DNA of 64,000 nt from CAVSLM01 sp963728895 (lineage in GTDB: Bacteria; Pseudomonadota; Gammaproteobacteria; JBBQDK01), in the NCBI GenBank assembly GCA_963728895.1, contig CAVSLM010000003.1:124001-188000 (forward strand). The letters are read 5' to 3'. Shown piece by piece: positions 43,768 to 53,468 of the stretch (position 1 is the stretch's first letter; each line of letters begins with the position of its first letter). Under the pieces are notes generated by a model that saw only the letters and a list, made by a program, of their open reading frames with translations, had not been told where the DNA came from and did no database searches. The position numbers were made by a program, and so were the translations under genes.

Positions 43768-45126
43768 TCAGACGGTGCGCAGGTACCACTGGTACTCGAG
43801 CGCAGAGACGTGATAGGTGAACTCGGCGCGCTCGGCGCTCTTGCTTGCGATGTACACGCGGCAGAACTCCGCGCCGAGGTAATCGCGCAACACCGTACCA
43901 CGCTCGAACGTGGTGAGCGCCTGCAGCCAGGTATGGGGCAGGCTCGGCGCGTGCTGGTCGTAGGCATTGCCCGTCACGGGCGGGGCGGGGTCGAGCTTGC
44001 AGGCGATGCCGTGGTGGACGCCGGCCAGCAGGGCCGCCACCAGCAGGTAGGGGTTGGCGTCGGCGCCCGCGACCCGGTGTTCGATGCGCCGCGACTGCTC
44101 GCTGCCGGCAGGAATGCGCAGCGCGGTGGTGCGGTTGTTGTAGCCCCAGGTCGGGCTCATGGGCACGAAGGAGCCGACCCGGAAGCGGCGGAAGGAGTTG
44201 GCATTGGGTGCGAACAGCGCCATCGCCTCCGCCATGGTGGCGGCGAGGCCGGCGACGGCGTGGTGCAGAAGAGCCTCCTCGCCGAGGAAGGCGTTGCGGC
44301 CCGCGTCGTCCACCAGGCTCAGGTGCACGTGCATGCCGCTGCCGGCGAGATGGTCGTAGGGCTTGGCCATGAACGTCGCTTCCATGTCGTGGCGCTGCGC
44401 CATGCCCTTGATGAGGCGCTTGAGCAGCACGGCGTGGTCGCAGGCCCGCAGGGCATCGGTCTCATGATGCAGGTTGATCTCGTACTGACCCGGCGCGTAC
44501 TCGGCCACCGCCGCATCGGCCGGTATGCCCTGCAGCTCCGCGGCGCTGGCGAGGTCTTCCAGGAAGGCGCTGTAGTCATCGAGCTCGCTGATGCCGTAGA
44601 CCTGGGTGGCGTTCTCGCGCGCCCCGGTGACCGGAGACAGTGGAGGCTGCGGGCCGCCGTCGGCGGCGCGGCTGCGGTCGATGAGATAGAACTCCATCTC
44701 CACGGCTACCACCGCACGGAGCCCAAGGGTCGCGAACTCTTGTGCCACACGGGCCAGCACCTGCCGTGGGTCGGCGAAGAAGGGCCGCCCGTCGGCTTCG
44801 TACATGGTCATCAGCAGCTGGGCCATGGGGCGCCGGTGCCAGGGGGTCACCGACAGTGTGCCCGGCACCGGACGGCAGAGCCGGTCGGCATCGCCTTCAT
44901 CGAAACCGAGGCCGGTGGCTTCCACGGTGCGGCCGGTGATGTCCATGCCGAACAGCGAGCCGGGCAGGCACACGCCCTCCTGATAGACCTTGGGCAGGCC
45001 CGCGCGGTCGATGCGCTTGCCGCGCAGCACGCCGTTGGTGTCCGCCACCAGCAGATCCACCGCGCGGATCTCGGGGTGCTGCGAGAGGAACTCATCGGGT
45101 GGCGGTCCCGGATCGGGGGGGTTCAT
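43768..45126 (-). CDS. puuA: Gamma-glutamylputrescine synthetase (glutamine synthetase family)
   Basis: 452 residues, GS type I fold used for ATP-dependent ligation of glutamate to putrescine. Markers: VDLLVADTNGVLRGKRI at the N-terminus, VAVEMEFYLID (metal Glu), YEINLHHETDALRACDH, GSGMHVHLSL, APNANSFRRF, WGYNNRTTALRIP and NPYLLVAALLAG. The GS adenylylation loop is absent, as in PuuA. Divergent from puuD with a PuuR-like box just upstream. Confidence 0.9.
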   Translation of the reverse strand: MNPPDPGPPPDEFLSQHPEIRAVDLLVADTNGVLRGKRIDRAGLPKVYQEGVCLPGSLFGMDITGRTVEATGLGFDEGDADRLCRPVPGTLSVTPWHRRPMAQLLMTMYEADGRPFFADPRQVLARVAQEFATLGLRAVVAVEMEFYLIDRSRAADGGPQPPLSPVTGARENATQVYGISELDDYSAFLEDLASAAELQGIPADAAVAEYAPGQYEINLHHETDALRACDHAVLLKRLIKGMAQRHDMEATFMAKPYDHLAGSGMHVHLSLVDDAGRNAFLGEEALLHHAVAGLAATMAEAMALFAPNANSFRRFRVGSFVPMSPTWGYNNRTTALRIPAGSEQSRRIEHRVAGADANPYLLVAALLAGVHHGIACKLDPAPPVTGNAYDQHAPSLPHTWLQALTTFERGTVLRDYLGAEFCRVYIASKSAERAEFTYHVSALEYQWYLRTV

Positions 45127-45142
45127 GAGCGAGGAACGGCCT

Positions 45143-45157
45143 TGTTTAATATTTGCA
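45143..45157 (-). promoter_or_regulatory. PuuR-like operator, site 3
   Basis: On the minus strand TGCAAATATTAAACA matches 9 of 15 PuuR-box positions. It is 16 bp before the puuA start, overlapping its leader. Confidence 0.4.
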
Positions 45158-45331
45158 TAGTGGATCGAAAGCCCGCGCAGGTGTCAAGCGCACCAGGCGG
45201 TGGCGACAGGTGTTCCCCGCTCCGTGAAATCATCGCGCCGTCTGGCTGCCAGGCCCCCGTGCGCGTGGTCGAACAACAATGGCCCTGCGCCCGGGAGTTG
45301 CCTTGTACGGCTTCGGGGCGCGTGCTATCGT

Positions 45332-45346
45332 TTAAAAAATTGAACA
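45332..45346 (+). promoter_or_regulatory. PuuR-like operator, site 4
   Basis: TTAAAAAATTGAACA matches 10 of 15 PuuR-box positions including the TGAACA end. It ends 7 bp before the puuD start, where a bound repressor would block initiation. Confidence 0.55.
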
Positions 45347-45353
45347 TCCGACC

Positions 45354-46110
45354 ATGAGTGTCCCGGTCCCACTGATAGGTATTCCCGCCTGCCGCAAGGC
45401 CCTCGAAGGGCATTTCTTCCACGGAGTCGCGGAGAAGTACATCGTGGCGGTGATGGAAGGCGCCCGCGGCCTCCCGGTGGTGATTCCCGCCGCCGGCACT
45501 CGTGTTGCCAGCGCCGCATTGCTGGAGCGGCTTGATGGCCTGCTGTTGCCGGGCAGTCCTTCGAACGTCGAGCCCCACCATTACGGGGTCCGCCGAGCCA
45601 GCCCGGTACCCTGCACGATCCCGATCGCGACGCCACCACGCTGCCGTTGATCCGCGCGGCGGTGCAGGGCGGCGTGCCGGTGTTCGGCATCTGCCGCGGC
45701 TTCCAGGAGATGAACGTCGCCTTCGGCGGCTCGCTGCATCAGGCGCTGCACGAGGTGCAGGGACTGCTCGATCACCGCGAGGACAAGGACGAGGCGCTCG
45801 AAGTGCAGTACGCTCCGGCGCACGAGGTCGGCCTGGTGGCGGGAGGGATGCTGCATGCGCTCGCCGGCACCGACACCGTGCGGGTCAATTCCCTGCACGC
45901 GCAGGGCGTGGAACGCCTGGGCCAGGGGTTGGCGGTCGAGGCGCTGGCGCGCGACGGGCTGATCGAGGCGTTCCGGGCCGACGGTGCGCAAGGCTTCGCC
46001 CTCGGCGTGCAATGGCATCCCGAGTGGCAGGTGATGAGCAATCCCTTCGCCCGCGGCTGTTCCAGGCCTTCGGTGACGCCTGCCGGGTGCGGGCGGCGGA
46101 GCGCGCATGA
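45354..46110 (+). pseudogene. puuD: Gamma-glutamyl-GABA hydrolase (two frame breaks in this sequence)
   Basis: Class I glutamine amidotransferase-like hydrolase that splits gamma-glutamyl-GABA. The start is VPLIGIPACRKALEGHFFHG; the nucleophile Cys is in VFGICRGFQEMNVAFGGSL; His and Glu are in GVQWHPEWQ. Two single-base losses, at about 45585 (in TACGGGGTCC) and about 46052, split it over three frames. Restoring them gives one protein of about 252 residues ending at TGA 46110, overlapping the next ATG. The motifs are intact, so sequencing error is as likely as mutation. Confidence 0.82.
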
Positions 46111-47456
46111 ACATCCGTGCCATCCAGCAGTGGCTGGAGGAGCACAACATCACCGAGGTCGAGGGCCTGATCCCCGACATGTCGGGGGTGGCGCGCGGCA
46201 AGATCATGCCGGCGAGCAAGTTCTGCAAGGAAGAGGGCATGCGCCTGCCGGAGTCCGTGTTCCTGCAGACGGTGACCGGCGAGTATCCGGAGGAGGACAG
46301 CGCCATTCATCCCGCCGAGATCGACATGGTGGCGCGGCCCGATCCCGACACCATGCGCATGGTGCCGTGGGCGACCGAGCCGACCGCGCAAGTGATCCAC
46401 GACTGCTTCTACCAGGACGGCTCGCCGGTCGAGATTTGCGCCGCGCTACGTGCTGCGGCGCGTGCTCGATCTCTACGAGGCAGCGCGGCTGGGAGCCGAT
46501 CGTCGCGCCGGAGCTGGAGTTCTTTCTGGTCAAGACCAATACCGATCCCGACTATCCCCTCGAGCCGCCCATCGGTCGCACCGGGCGCCCTGAGACGGTG
46601 CGCCAGACCTACAGCATCGACGCGGTGAACGAATTCGATCCGCTGTTCGAGGAGATCTACGACTACTGCGACGCGCAGGAGCATGGAGATCGATACCCTG
46701 ATCCACGAGGCGGGCGCCGCGCAGATGGAGGTGAACTTCCTGCACGGCGATGCCCTGGATCTCGCCGACCAGATGTTCCTGTTCAAGCGCACGGTGCGCG
46801 AGGCGGCGATGCGCCACAAGATCTATGCCACCTTCATGGCCAAGCCCATGGAGAACGAGCCGGGCAGCGCGATGCACATCCACCAGAGCGTGGTCGACGC
46901 GCGCGACCGGGCGCAACGTCTTCACCGACGCGCGACGGCGAGCCGACAGCCGCTGTTCCTCCACTACATCGCGGGGCCTGCAGCGCTACATTCCGGCGGC
47001 GATGCCGTTGTTCGCGCCCTACGTGAATTCCTACCGCCGCTTCGCAGCGCTACCAGGCGGCGCCCATCAACGTGCAGTGGGGCTACGACAACCGCACGGT
47101 GGGATTGCGCGTGCCGAGCTCGGACGCCGAGGACGCGGCGGGTGGAGAACCGGGTCGCCGGCGCCGACGTCAATCCCTATCTCGCCATCGCCGCCTCGCT
47201 CGCCTGCGGCTATCTCGGCATGACGAGCGCTGGACCCGACGGCGCCGCTGGGGGGCAGACGCCTACGAGCTGCCGTACCGGCTGCCGCGCGACATCGAGG
47301 AGCGCCGCGCAACTGCTCGGCGGCTCGGCCGCGATCGCGGGCGTGCTCGGCGAGCGCTTCGTGACGGTCTACCGCGCGATCAAGGAGCGGGAGTACGAGA
47401 CCTTCTTCCGGGTGATCAGCCCCTGGGAGCGGGAATTCCTGCTGCTGAACGTCTGA
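46107..47456 (+). pseudogene. Second glutamine-synthetase-family ligase, PuuA-like (many frame breaks)
   Basis: In the first frame MNIRAIQQWLEEHNITEVEG and DMSGVARGKIMPASKF; then, scattered over all three frames, APELEFFLVKTNTDPDYP, EIDTLIHEAGAAQMEVNFLH, TFMAKPMENEPGSAMHIHQS, QWGYDNRTVGLRVP, VAGADVNPYLAIAASLACGY and WEREFLLLNV. Joined, they make a full PuuA-type enzyme of about 445 residues. I count about a dozen frame changes, mostly one extra base next to G/C. A polyamine or amine glutamylation role is inferred from similarity to gamma-glutamylpolyamine synthetases (PauA/SpuI type). Confidence 0.8.
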
Positions 47457-47511
47457 TACCGCGGTATCCGGGCCGACAGGGCCGCGCCGGACCCCGGCTT
47501 TGGTGGGAATC

Positions 47512-48899
47512 ATGGGCACCGGATCGCAGACCTGCAGCACCGCCGAGTGGCGCGAGAGCGACCGGCGCCACTATCCTGCATCCGTTCACCGATCACAAGG
47601 CGCTCGGGCGAGAAAGGCACCGCATCATCGACTCGCGCCGAAGGCGTGTACCTCTGGGACGCGGAGGGCACCGCATCCTCGACGGCATGTCGGGGCTGTG
47701 GTGCGTCAACCTCGGCTACGGGCGGCCGGAGCTGGTGGAGGCGGCTGCGCGCAGAGCTCGAGCGGCTGCCGTACTACAACAGCTTCTTCCAGTACCACCC
47801 ACCCGCCGGCCCTCGGAGCTGGCCGAGACGCTCGCGGAGCTCGCGCCGCTACAGTCGAACCAGGTGTTCTATCACCGGCTCGGGGTCGGAAGCGAACGAC
47901 ACCGTGATGCGCATGGTGCGCCGCTACTGGGATCTGCAGGGCAAGCCCGCACAAGCACATCATCATCAGCGCGAGAACGCCTATCACGGCAGCACGGTCG
48001 GCCGCGGCAAGCCTCGGCGGCATGGGGCCCATGCACGCGCAGGGCGGTTTGCCCATTGCCGGCATCGAGCACATCGAGCAGCCCTACTGGTTCGAGAACG
48101 GCGGCGGCCATGACGCCGGAGGAGTACGGCCTCATGGCCGCGCAGGCGCTGGGCGGCAGGATCAGGAGCTGGGCGCGACAACGTCGCCGCGTTCATCGCC
48201 GAGCCCATCCAGGGCGCGGGCGGCGTGATCATTCCGCCGCGAGACCTACTGGCCGGAGATCCAGCGCATCTGCGCGAGCTACGGCATCCTGCTCGTGGCG
48301 GACGAGGTGATCACGGCTTCGGGCGGCTGGGCGAGTGGTGGGGCACGCAGTACTACGATCTGGAGCCGGACCTGATCACATTCGCCAAGGCGGTTACCTC
48401 AGGCTACCTGCCGCTCGGCGGGCGTGCTGTCGGCGAGCGCGTGGCCGTGGCGCTGATCGACAAGGGCGGGGAGTTCTATCCACGGCTTCACCTACTCCGG
48501 CGCACCCGGCCTCGTGCGCCGTGGCGATCGAGAATCTGCGCATGCTGCGCGAAGAGGGCATCATCGAGCGCGTGAGGCAGCGATACCGGGCCCTACCTGC
48601 AGCAGCGCTGGCGCGAGCTCGGCGAGCATCCGCTGGTCGGCGAGGCGCGCGGGATCGGATTCCTGTGCGCACTCGAGCTGGTGAGCGACAAGCGCACGGC
48701 GCGAGCGTTCGATCCGGCCGGCGAAGTCGGTACCCTGTGCCGCGATTACTGCTTCGAGAACGGGCTGGTCATGCGCGCCGTGCGCGACGCCATGATCGTC
48801 GCACCGCCCCTGACGATGACCCGTGCGGAGATCGATGAGCTGGTCGCACTGGCCGGGCGCTGCCTGGATCTCACCGCGCAGCGTCTGGGCCTGGGCTAA
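47512..48899 (+). pseudogene. Putrescine/omega-amine:pyruvate aminotransferase, SpuC-like (many frame breaks)
   Basis: Class III PLP aminotransferase in pieces: DHKALGEKG-type start, GVYLWDAEG, LDGMSGLWCVNLGYGRPELV, LERLPYYNSFFQY, GSGSEANDTVMRMVRRYWDL, RENAYHGSTV, FIAEPIQGAGGVIIPP, PDLITFAKAVTSGYLPLGG (PLP Lys) and from 48681 an unbroken C-terminus SDKRTARAFDPAGEVG. More than twenty single-base indels separate them. Joined length about 460 residues, as for SpuC/YgjG-like enzymes acting on putrescine or GABA. Element copy C begins right at its stop codon. Confidence 0.8.
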
Positions 48900-48965
48900 C
48901 CGGAAATCTCACCAGCCGACCCGCGGCTGGCCGGTGGGGAGATGGATCGCAGGGAAGATCTGACG
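48900..48965 (+). repeat. Dispersed element, copy C (left end only)
   Basis: CCGGAAATCTCACC immediately after the TAA of the aminotransferase gene, then hairpin CCAGCCG-ACCCG-CGGCTGG and ATGGATCGCAGGGAAGATCT. Sequence after about 48965 does not continue the family. Confidence 0.8.
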
Positions 48966-49152
48966 ACGCGATGGCCGCGCACCAGAATCGCGCGGCGGAT
49001 GCCTGGCCGGTTACCGGCCGGAGCCTGCCGGCCGAGGATACCCGGAACCAAACCTTCGCCCGGGGACAACCTGCCGCAAGCGGTGATATCGTAGCGCCTG
49101 TGTCCGGCAAGTCGCCGTGCGCTTCTGGCAACGCGAGGATGGAGGAATGAAC

Positions 49153-50253
49153 ATGTCGAGCAAGCTCATTTCCACGGTGCTGGCGGCGGTCTTCGCCCTG
49201 TGCTGTGCGGGTTCGGCAATGGCGGCGGAAGAGAAGGTACTGCATGTCTACAACTGGTCCGACTACATCGCCGAGGATACCATTGCGCAGTTCGAGAAGG
49301 AGACCGGCATCAAGGTCGTCTACGATGTGTTCGACAGCAACGAGGTGCTGGAGGCCAAGCTGCTCGCGGGCAATACCGGCTTCGACGTCGTCGTGCCTCC
49401 GGATTCGTTCCTCGGGCGTCAGATCCAGGCCGGCATTTTCCAGAAGCTCGACAAGCGCGGCTGCCCAACTACAAGAATCTGGATCCGGCAATTCTCGAGA
49501 ACCTGTCGAATGTGGATCCCGGCAACCAGTACGCCATGCCCTACCTGTGGGGCACCACCGGCATCGGCTACAATGTCGACAAGGTGAAGCAGGGCCTGGG
49601 CGACAAGCGCCTGTCAACAGCTGGGACCTGGTGTTCAAGCCGGAAAACATCTCCAAGCTGAAGAGTGCGGCGTGGCCATGCTGGATGCGCCGCTCGAGGT
49701 GCTCGCCGCCGCCCTCAATTATCTGGGCAAGAATCCCAACAGCACCGATCCGAAGGACTACGAGGAAGCCGGGAAGCTGATGATGAAGGTCCGGCCCTAC
49801 ATCACCTACTTCCACTCCTCGCAGTACATCAATGATCTCGCCAACGGCGACATCTGTCTGGTGCTCGGCTGGTCCGGTGACATCCTGCAGGCGAAGTCGC
49901 GCGCCGAGGAAGCGGGCGACGATGTCCACGTCGCCTACAGCCTGCCCAAGGAAGGCGCTGCGATGTGGTTCGACATGCTGGCGATACCGGCGGACGCCAA
50001 GCATCCGGAAAACGCACACGCCTTCATCAATTATCTGCTGCAGCCCGAGGTGATCGCGGAAATCAGCGATTATGTCGCCTACGCCAACCCCAACCAGGCG
50101 TCCTTCGATATGGTCGATGAGGCGGTGCGCAACGACCCGAACATCTATCCGTCTCCGGACGTGAAGGCGAAGCTCTACACCTTCAAGATCATGCCCCCGG
50201 ACATCGAGCGCCTCACCACCCGCCTGTGGACCCGCATCAAGACCGGCCACTGA
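49153..50253 (+). pseudogene. potF: Putrescine-binding periplasmic protein (three frame breaks)
   Basis: Extracellular solute-binding protein of the PotF/SpuD type. Signal peptide LISTVLAAVFALCCAGSAMA, then KVLHVYNWSDYIAEDTI and FEKETGIKVVYDVFDSNEVL. ATG 49153 has GGAGGA six bases upstream (ATG 49147 is closer than usual). Single-base losses at about 49462, 49608 and 49663 break the frame; the long last segment (AMLDAPLEVLAAALNYLG to the end) is intact. Joined length is about 367 residues, normal for PotF. The substrate (putrescine or spermidine) is inferred from family and context. Confidence 0.85.
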
Positions 50254-50279
50254 GCGGGCACGCGGTACCGGAAGTGTGA

Positions 50280-50309
50280 CGCCCCGGCCCGGTGCGGTCG
50301 GGGCGTTTT
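50280..50309 (+). terminator. Terminator-like hairpin between potF and potG
   Basis: CGCCCCG (50280-50286) pairs with CGGGGCG (50299-50305), with additional CCG/CGG pairing inside, followed by TTTT. It may let more transcripts end after the binding protein than reach the membrane components. Confidence 0.6.
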
Positions 50310-50355
50310 GCCTGCGGTGCTGCACGGCGCAGGCTCGAATTGCGAGAGCCGACAA

Positions 50356-51500
50356 ATGGTCGCAGCCAGGCAACCTGTTCCCGCCAACGAGCCATGGCGC
50401 GATCCGCGTGCCCAGCCCAAGGTGTGCCTCGAGAATCTGACCAAGGATTTCGACGGGACGCTCGCCGTCGACAGCGTCGACTTGTCGATCTATCAGGGCG
50501 AGCTGTTCGCGCTGCTCGGCGGCTCGGGCTGCGGCAAGACCACGTTGCTGCGCATGCTCGCCGGATTCGAGGCGCCGACCTCCGGCAAGATCTTCATCGA
50601 TGGTGGAGACGTCGCGCGCATACCGCCGTACCGGCGGCCGGTGAACATGATGTTCCAGTCCTACGCGCTGTTCCCGCACATGAGCGTCGAGCAGAACGTG
50701 GCCTTCGGCTTGAAGCAGGACGGGGTGCCGCGCGCCGAGATCCGCGCACGGGTCGCCGAGGTGCTCGACCTGGTGCAGATGGGCGCCTACGCACGGCGCA
50801 AGCCGCACCAGCTGTCGGGCGGACAGAAGCAGCGCGTGGCGCTGGCGCGCAGCCTGGCGAAGCGGCCCAAGCTGTTGCTGCTCGACGAGCCCATGGGCGC
50901 GTTGGACAAGAAGCTGCGCGAGCGCACGGAGCTGGAGCTGGTCAACATCCTGGAGCGCGTCGGCGTTACCTTCATCATGGTCACCCACGATCAGGAAGAG
51001 GCCATGACCATGGCCACCCGCATCGGCGTGATGAGCGAAGGCCGGATCCTGCAGATCGGGACGCCGATCCGAAATCTACGAGCATCCCAATTGCCGCTTT
51101 GCCGCGGAGTTCATCGGATCGGTGAACGTGTTCGCCGGGCAGCGTGGTGGAGGACGAGCCCGATTACGTGCTGATCCGATCGCCCGATGTGGACTGCGAT
51201 CTCTACATCAGCCACGGCATCACCGGTCCCGGAGGCATGCAGGTGTGGGTGGCGGTGCGACCGGAGAAGATCACCCTCAGCCATGAAGCGCCCCAGCAAC
51301 GCAACAACTCCACGCGTGGCGTGGTCCGCGACATCGCCTACATCGGCAGCCATTCCATCTATCATGTCGAGCTGCGCAGCGGGCGCATCCTTATCGTCAC
51401 CATGCCCAATCTCAGCCGCGACGCCGAGGGGCGCCCGACCTGGGACGAGGAAGTGCATCTGTACTGGCAGCCCAACAGCGGCGTGGTGCTGACCGCGTAA
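50356..51500 (+). pseudogene. potG: Polyamine ABC transporter ATP-binding protein (two frame breaks)
   Basis: ATPase of the PotFGHI-type importer. Walker A LLGGSGCGKTTLLRM, signature HQLSGGQKQRVALARSL, Walker B LLLLDEPMGALDKKL and THDQEEAMTMA are intact. Extra single bases at about 51067 and 51140 split off the C-terminal TOBE-type regulatory domain (VAVRPEKITLSHE), which is otherwise well conserved to the TAA at 51498-51500. Joined length about 380 residues. Start ATG 50356 (preceded by weak purines); 50308 is an in-frame alternative. Confidence 0.85.
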
Positions 51501-52399
51501 TGCAGCGCTTCCGGCGACTGCTGCCCTCGGCACGCCTGGCGGCGCTCGCCGTGCCCTATCTGTGGCTGCTGCTGTTCTTCCTCGTGCCGTTCGTCATCGT
51601 GCTGAAGATCAGCTTTGCGCAGAAGGCCATTGCCATGCCGCCCTACACGGAGCTGCTGCGCTACGCGAGCGATGCCCTGCAGGTGACCCTGAACTTCGGC
51701 AATTACCTGTTTCTGCTTACCGACGACCTCTACGCAAGCGCCTATCTCAGCTCCCTGGTGATCGCCTTCAATTCCACGGTGCTGTGCCTGCTGGTCGGTT
51801 ATCCGATGGCCTACGCCATCGCCCGGGCCAGCCCCGCGGTGCGCAACAGTTTGCTGCTGCTGGTGATGCTGCCCTCGTGGACCTCGTTCCTGATCCGCGT
51901 GTATGCCTGGATCGGCATCCTCAAGGCGAACGGCCTGATCAACAATGCGCTGATGGCGCTCGGTCTCATCGACGCGCCGCTGCCGCTGCTGCACACCAAC
52001 TTCGCGGTGTACCTGGGCATCGTATATTCCTATCTGCCGTTCATGCTGCTGCCGTTGTACGCCAATCTGGTGAAGATGGATCTGTCGCTGCTGGAGGCGG
52101 CTTCCGATCTCGGTGCGCGGCCGTGGAAGGCGTTTCTGACCATCACGCTGCCGCTGTCGCGCTCCGGGATCATTGCGGGCTCGATGCTGGTGTTCATTCC
52201 GGCCGTTGGCGAGTTCGTCATTCCGGAGCTGCTCGGAGGTCCCGAGACCCTGATGATCGGCCGCGTGCTGTGGGAGGAGTTTTTCAACAATCGCGACTGG
52301 CCGGTGGCATCCGCCGTGGCCATCGTCATGCTGTTGTTGCTGGTGCTGCCGATCGCGCTGTTCCAGCGCTACCAGACCCGCGAACGGGAGCCACGTTGA
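51500..52399 (+). CDS. potH: Polyamine ABC transporter permease
   Basis: 299 residues, six transmembrane helices. The cytoplasmic coupling motif EAASDLGARPWKAFLTITLPL (EAA loop) is at about residues 196-216. The ATG overlaps the potG stop (TAATG). Forms the channel with PotI. Confidence 0.92.
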   Translation: MQRFRRLLPSARLAALAVPYLWLLLFFLVPFVIVLKISFAQKAIAMPPYTELLRYASDALQVTLNFGNYLFLLTDDLYASAYLSSLVIAFNSTVLCLLVGYPMAYAIARASPAVRNSLLLLVMLPSWTSFLIRVYAWIGILKANGLINNALMALGLIDAPLPLLHTNFAVYLGIVYSYLPFMLLPLYANLVKMDLSLLEAASDLGARPWKAFLTITLPLSRSGIIAGSMLVFIPAVGEFVIPELLGGPETLMIGRVLWEEFFNNRDWPVASAVAIVMLLLLVLPIALFQRYQTREREPR

Positions 52400-53271
52400 A
52401 CGGTCATCGCTCGATCGGATTGATGAGCTGGCTGGGGTTCGGGTTTGCCTTCCTGTACCTGCCCATGGTGATCCTGGTCATCTACTCGTTCAACGAGTCG
52501 CGGCTGGTGACGGTGTGGGCGGGGTTCTCCACCAAGTGGTATGGCGAGCTGATCCGCGACCCGCAGATTCTGGCCGCGGCCTGGATGAGCCTGCGCATCG
52601 CCTTTTTCACCGCGAGCGCGGCCGTGGTGCTGGGAACCGCGGCGGGTTACGCCATGGCGCGCTTCGGCCGCTTTCGCGGCCAGACGCTGTTTGCGAGCAT
52701 GATCACCGCACCGCTGGTCATGCCGGACGTGATCACCGGACTGTCCTTGTTGCTGCTGTTCGTTGCCATGGAGCAGTGGCTGGGCTGGCCGCAGGGCCGC
52801 GGCATGACCACCATCTGGATCGCCCATACCACCTTCTGCACCGCGTACGTCGCCGTGATCGTGCAGTCACGGGTGCGGGATCTGGACCTGTCGATCGAGG
52901 AGGCGGCCATGGATCTGGGTGCGCATCCGAGCAAGGTGTTTCTGGTGATCACGCTGCCCATGATCGTACCGGCACTGGTGGCGGGCTGGCTGCTGTCGTT
53001 CACGCTGTCGCTGGACGATCTGGTGATCGCGAGCTTCGTCTCCGGGCCCGGCTCCACCACCTTGCCCATGGTGATCTTTTCCAGCGTGCGGCTCGGAGTG
53101 AGTCCCAAGATCAACGCGCTCGCGAGCCTCATCATCCTCGCCGTGACGCTCGGCATCCTCGTCGCCGGCTGGGTCATGAGCCGGGTGGAGAAGCGCCGCA
53201 ACCGCGAAATGCAGCAGGCCATGGCCGAGCCGCCGCGCGAGGATGCCATCCGCGGTCCCCTGCAGGTCTGA
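52396..53271 (+). CDS. potI: Polyamine ABC transporter permease
   Basis: 291 residues, second channel subunit, six helices, EAA loop EEAAMDLGAHPSKVFLVITL. The start is taken as TTG 52396, which overlaps the potH stop (TTGA) and has GGGAG at 52386-52390; ATG 52423 is an alternative. The cytoplasmic tail is basic then acidic. Last gene of the transporter operon; element copy D follows directly. Confidence 0.92.
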   Translation: MNGHRSIGLMSWLGFGFAFLYLPMVILVIYSFNESRLVTVWAGFSTKWYGELIRDPQILAAAWMSLRIAFFTASAAVVLGTAAGYAMARFGRFRGQTLFASMITAPLVMPDVITGLSLLLLFVAMEQWLGWPQGRGMTTIWIAHTTFCTAYVAVIVQSRVRDLDLSIEEAAMDLGAHPSKVFLVITLPMIVPALVAGWLLSFTLSLDDLVIASFVSGPGSTTLPMVIFSSVRLGVSPKINALASLIILAVTLGILVAGWVMSRVEKRRNREMQQAMAEPPREDAIRGPLQV

Positions 53272-53276
53272 CCGCG

Positions 53277-53468
53277 GTGTCATCGTTCGATGATCGCGAA
53301 GAATGCCGGATCTTTTCCGCGATCCATTCACCCGGAACCGCCAGAACCGGGATAGGCCGGCAGCGCGAACGGAGTGTCATGGTTCAGAGGTCGTGAGATG
53401 TGCCAGATCTTCCCTGCGATCCATTCACTTTCCGGCCCGCCGCTGGCCCGGCGGGTGAGATTTTCGGG
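53277..53468 (-). repeat. Dispersed element, copy D (rearranged)
   Basis: Read on the minus strand it starts CCCGAAAATCTCACC at the SLC13 stop codon, has the hairpin CCCGCC ... GGCGGG, then GTGAATGGATCGCAGGGAAG and the middle segment CGGCCTATCCCGGTTCTGG. Instead of the right end it has a second copy of the GTGAATGGATCGC ... GAACGATGACAC block. It fills the gap between potI and the SLC13 gene. Confidence 0.75.
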
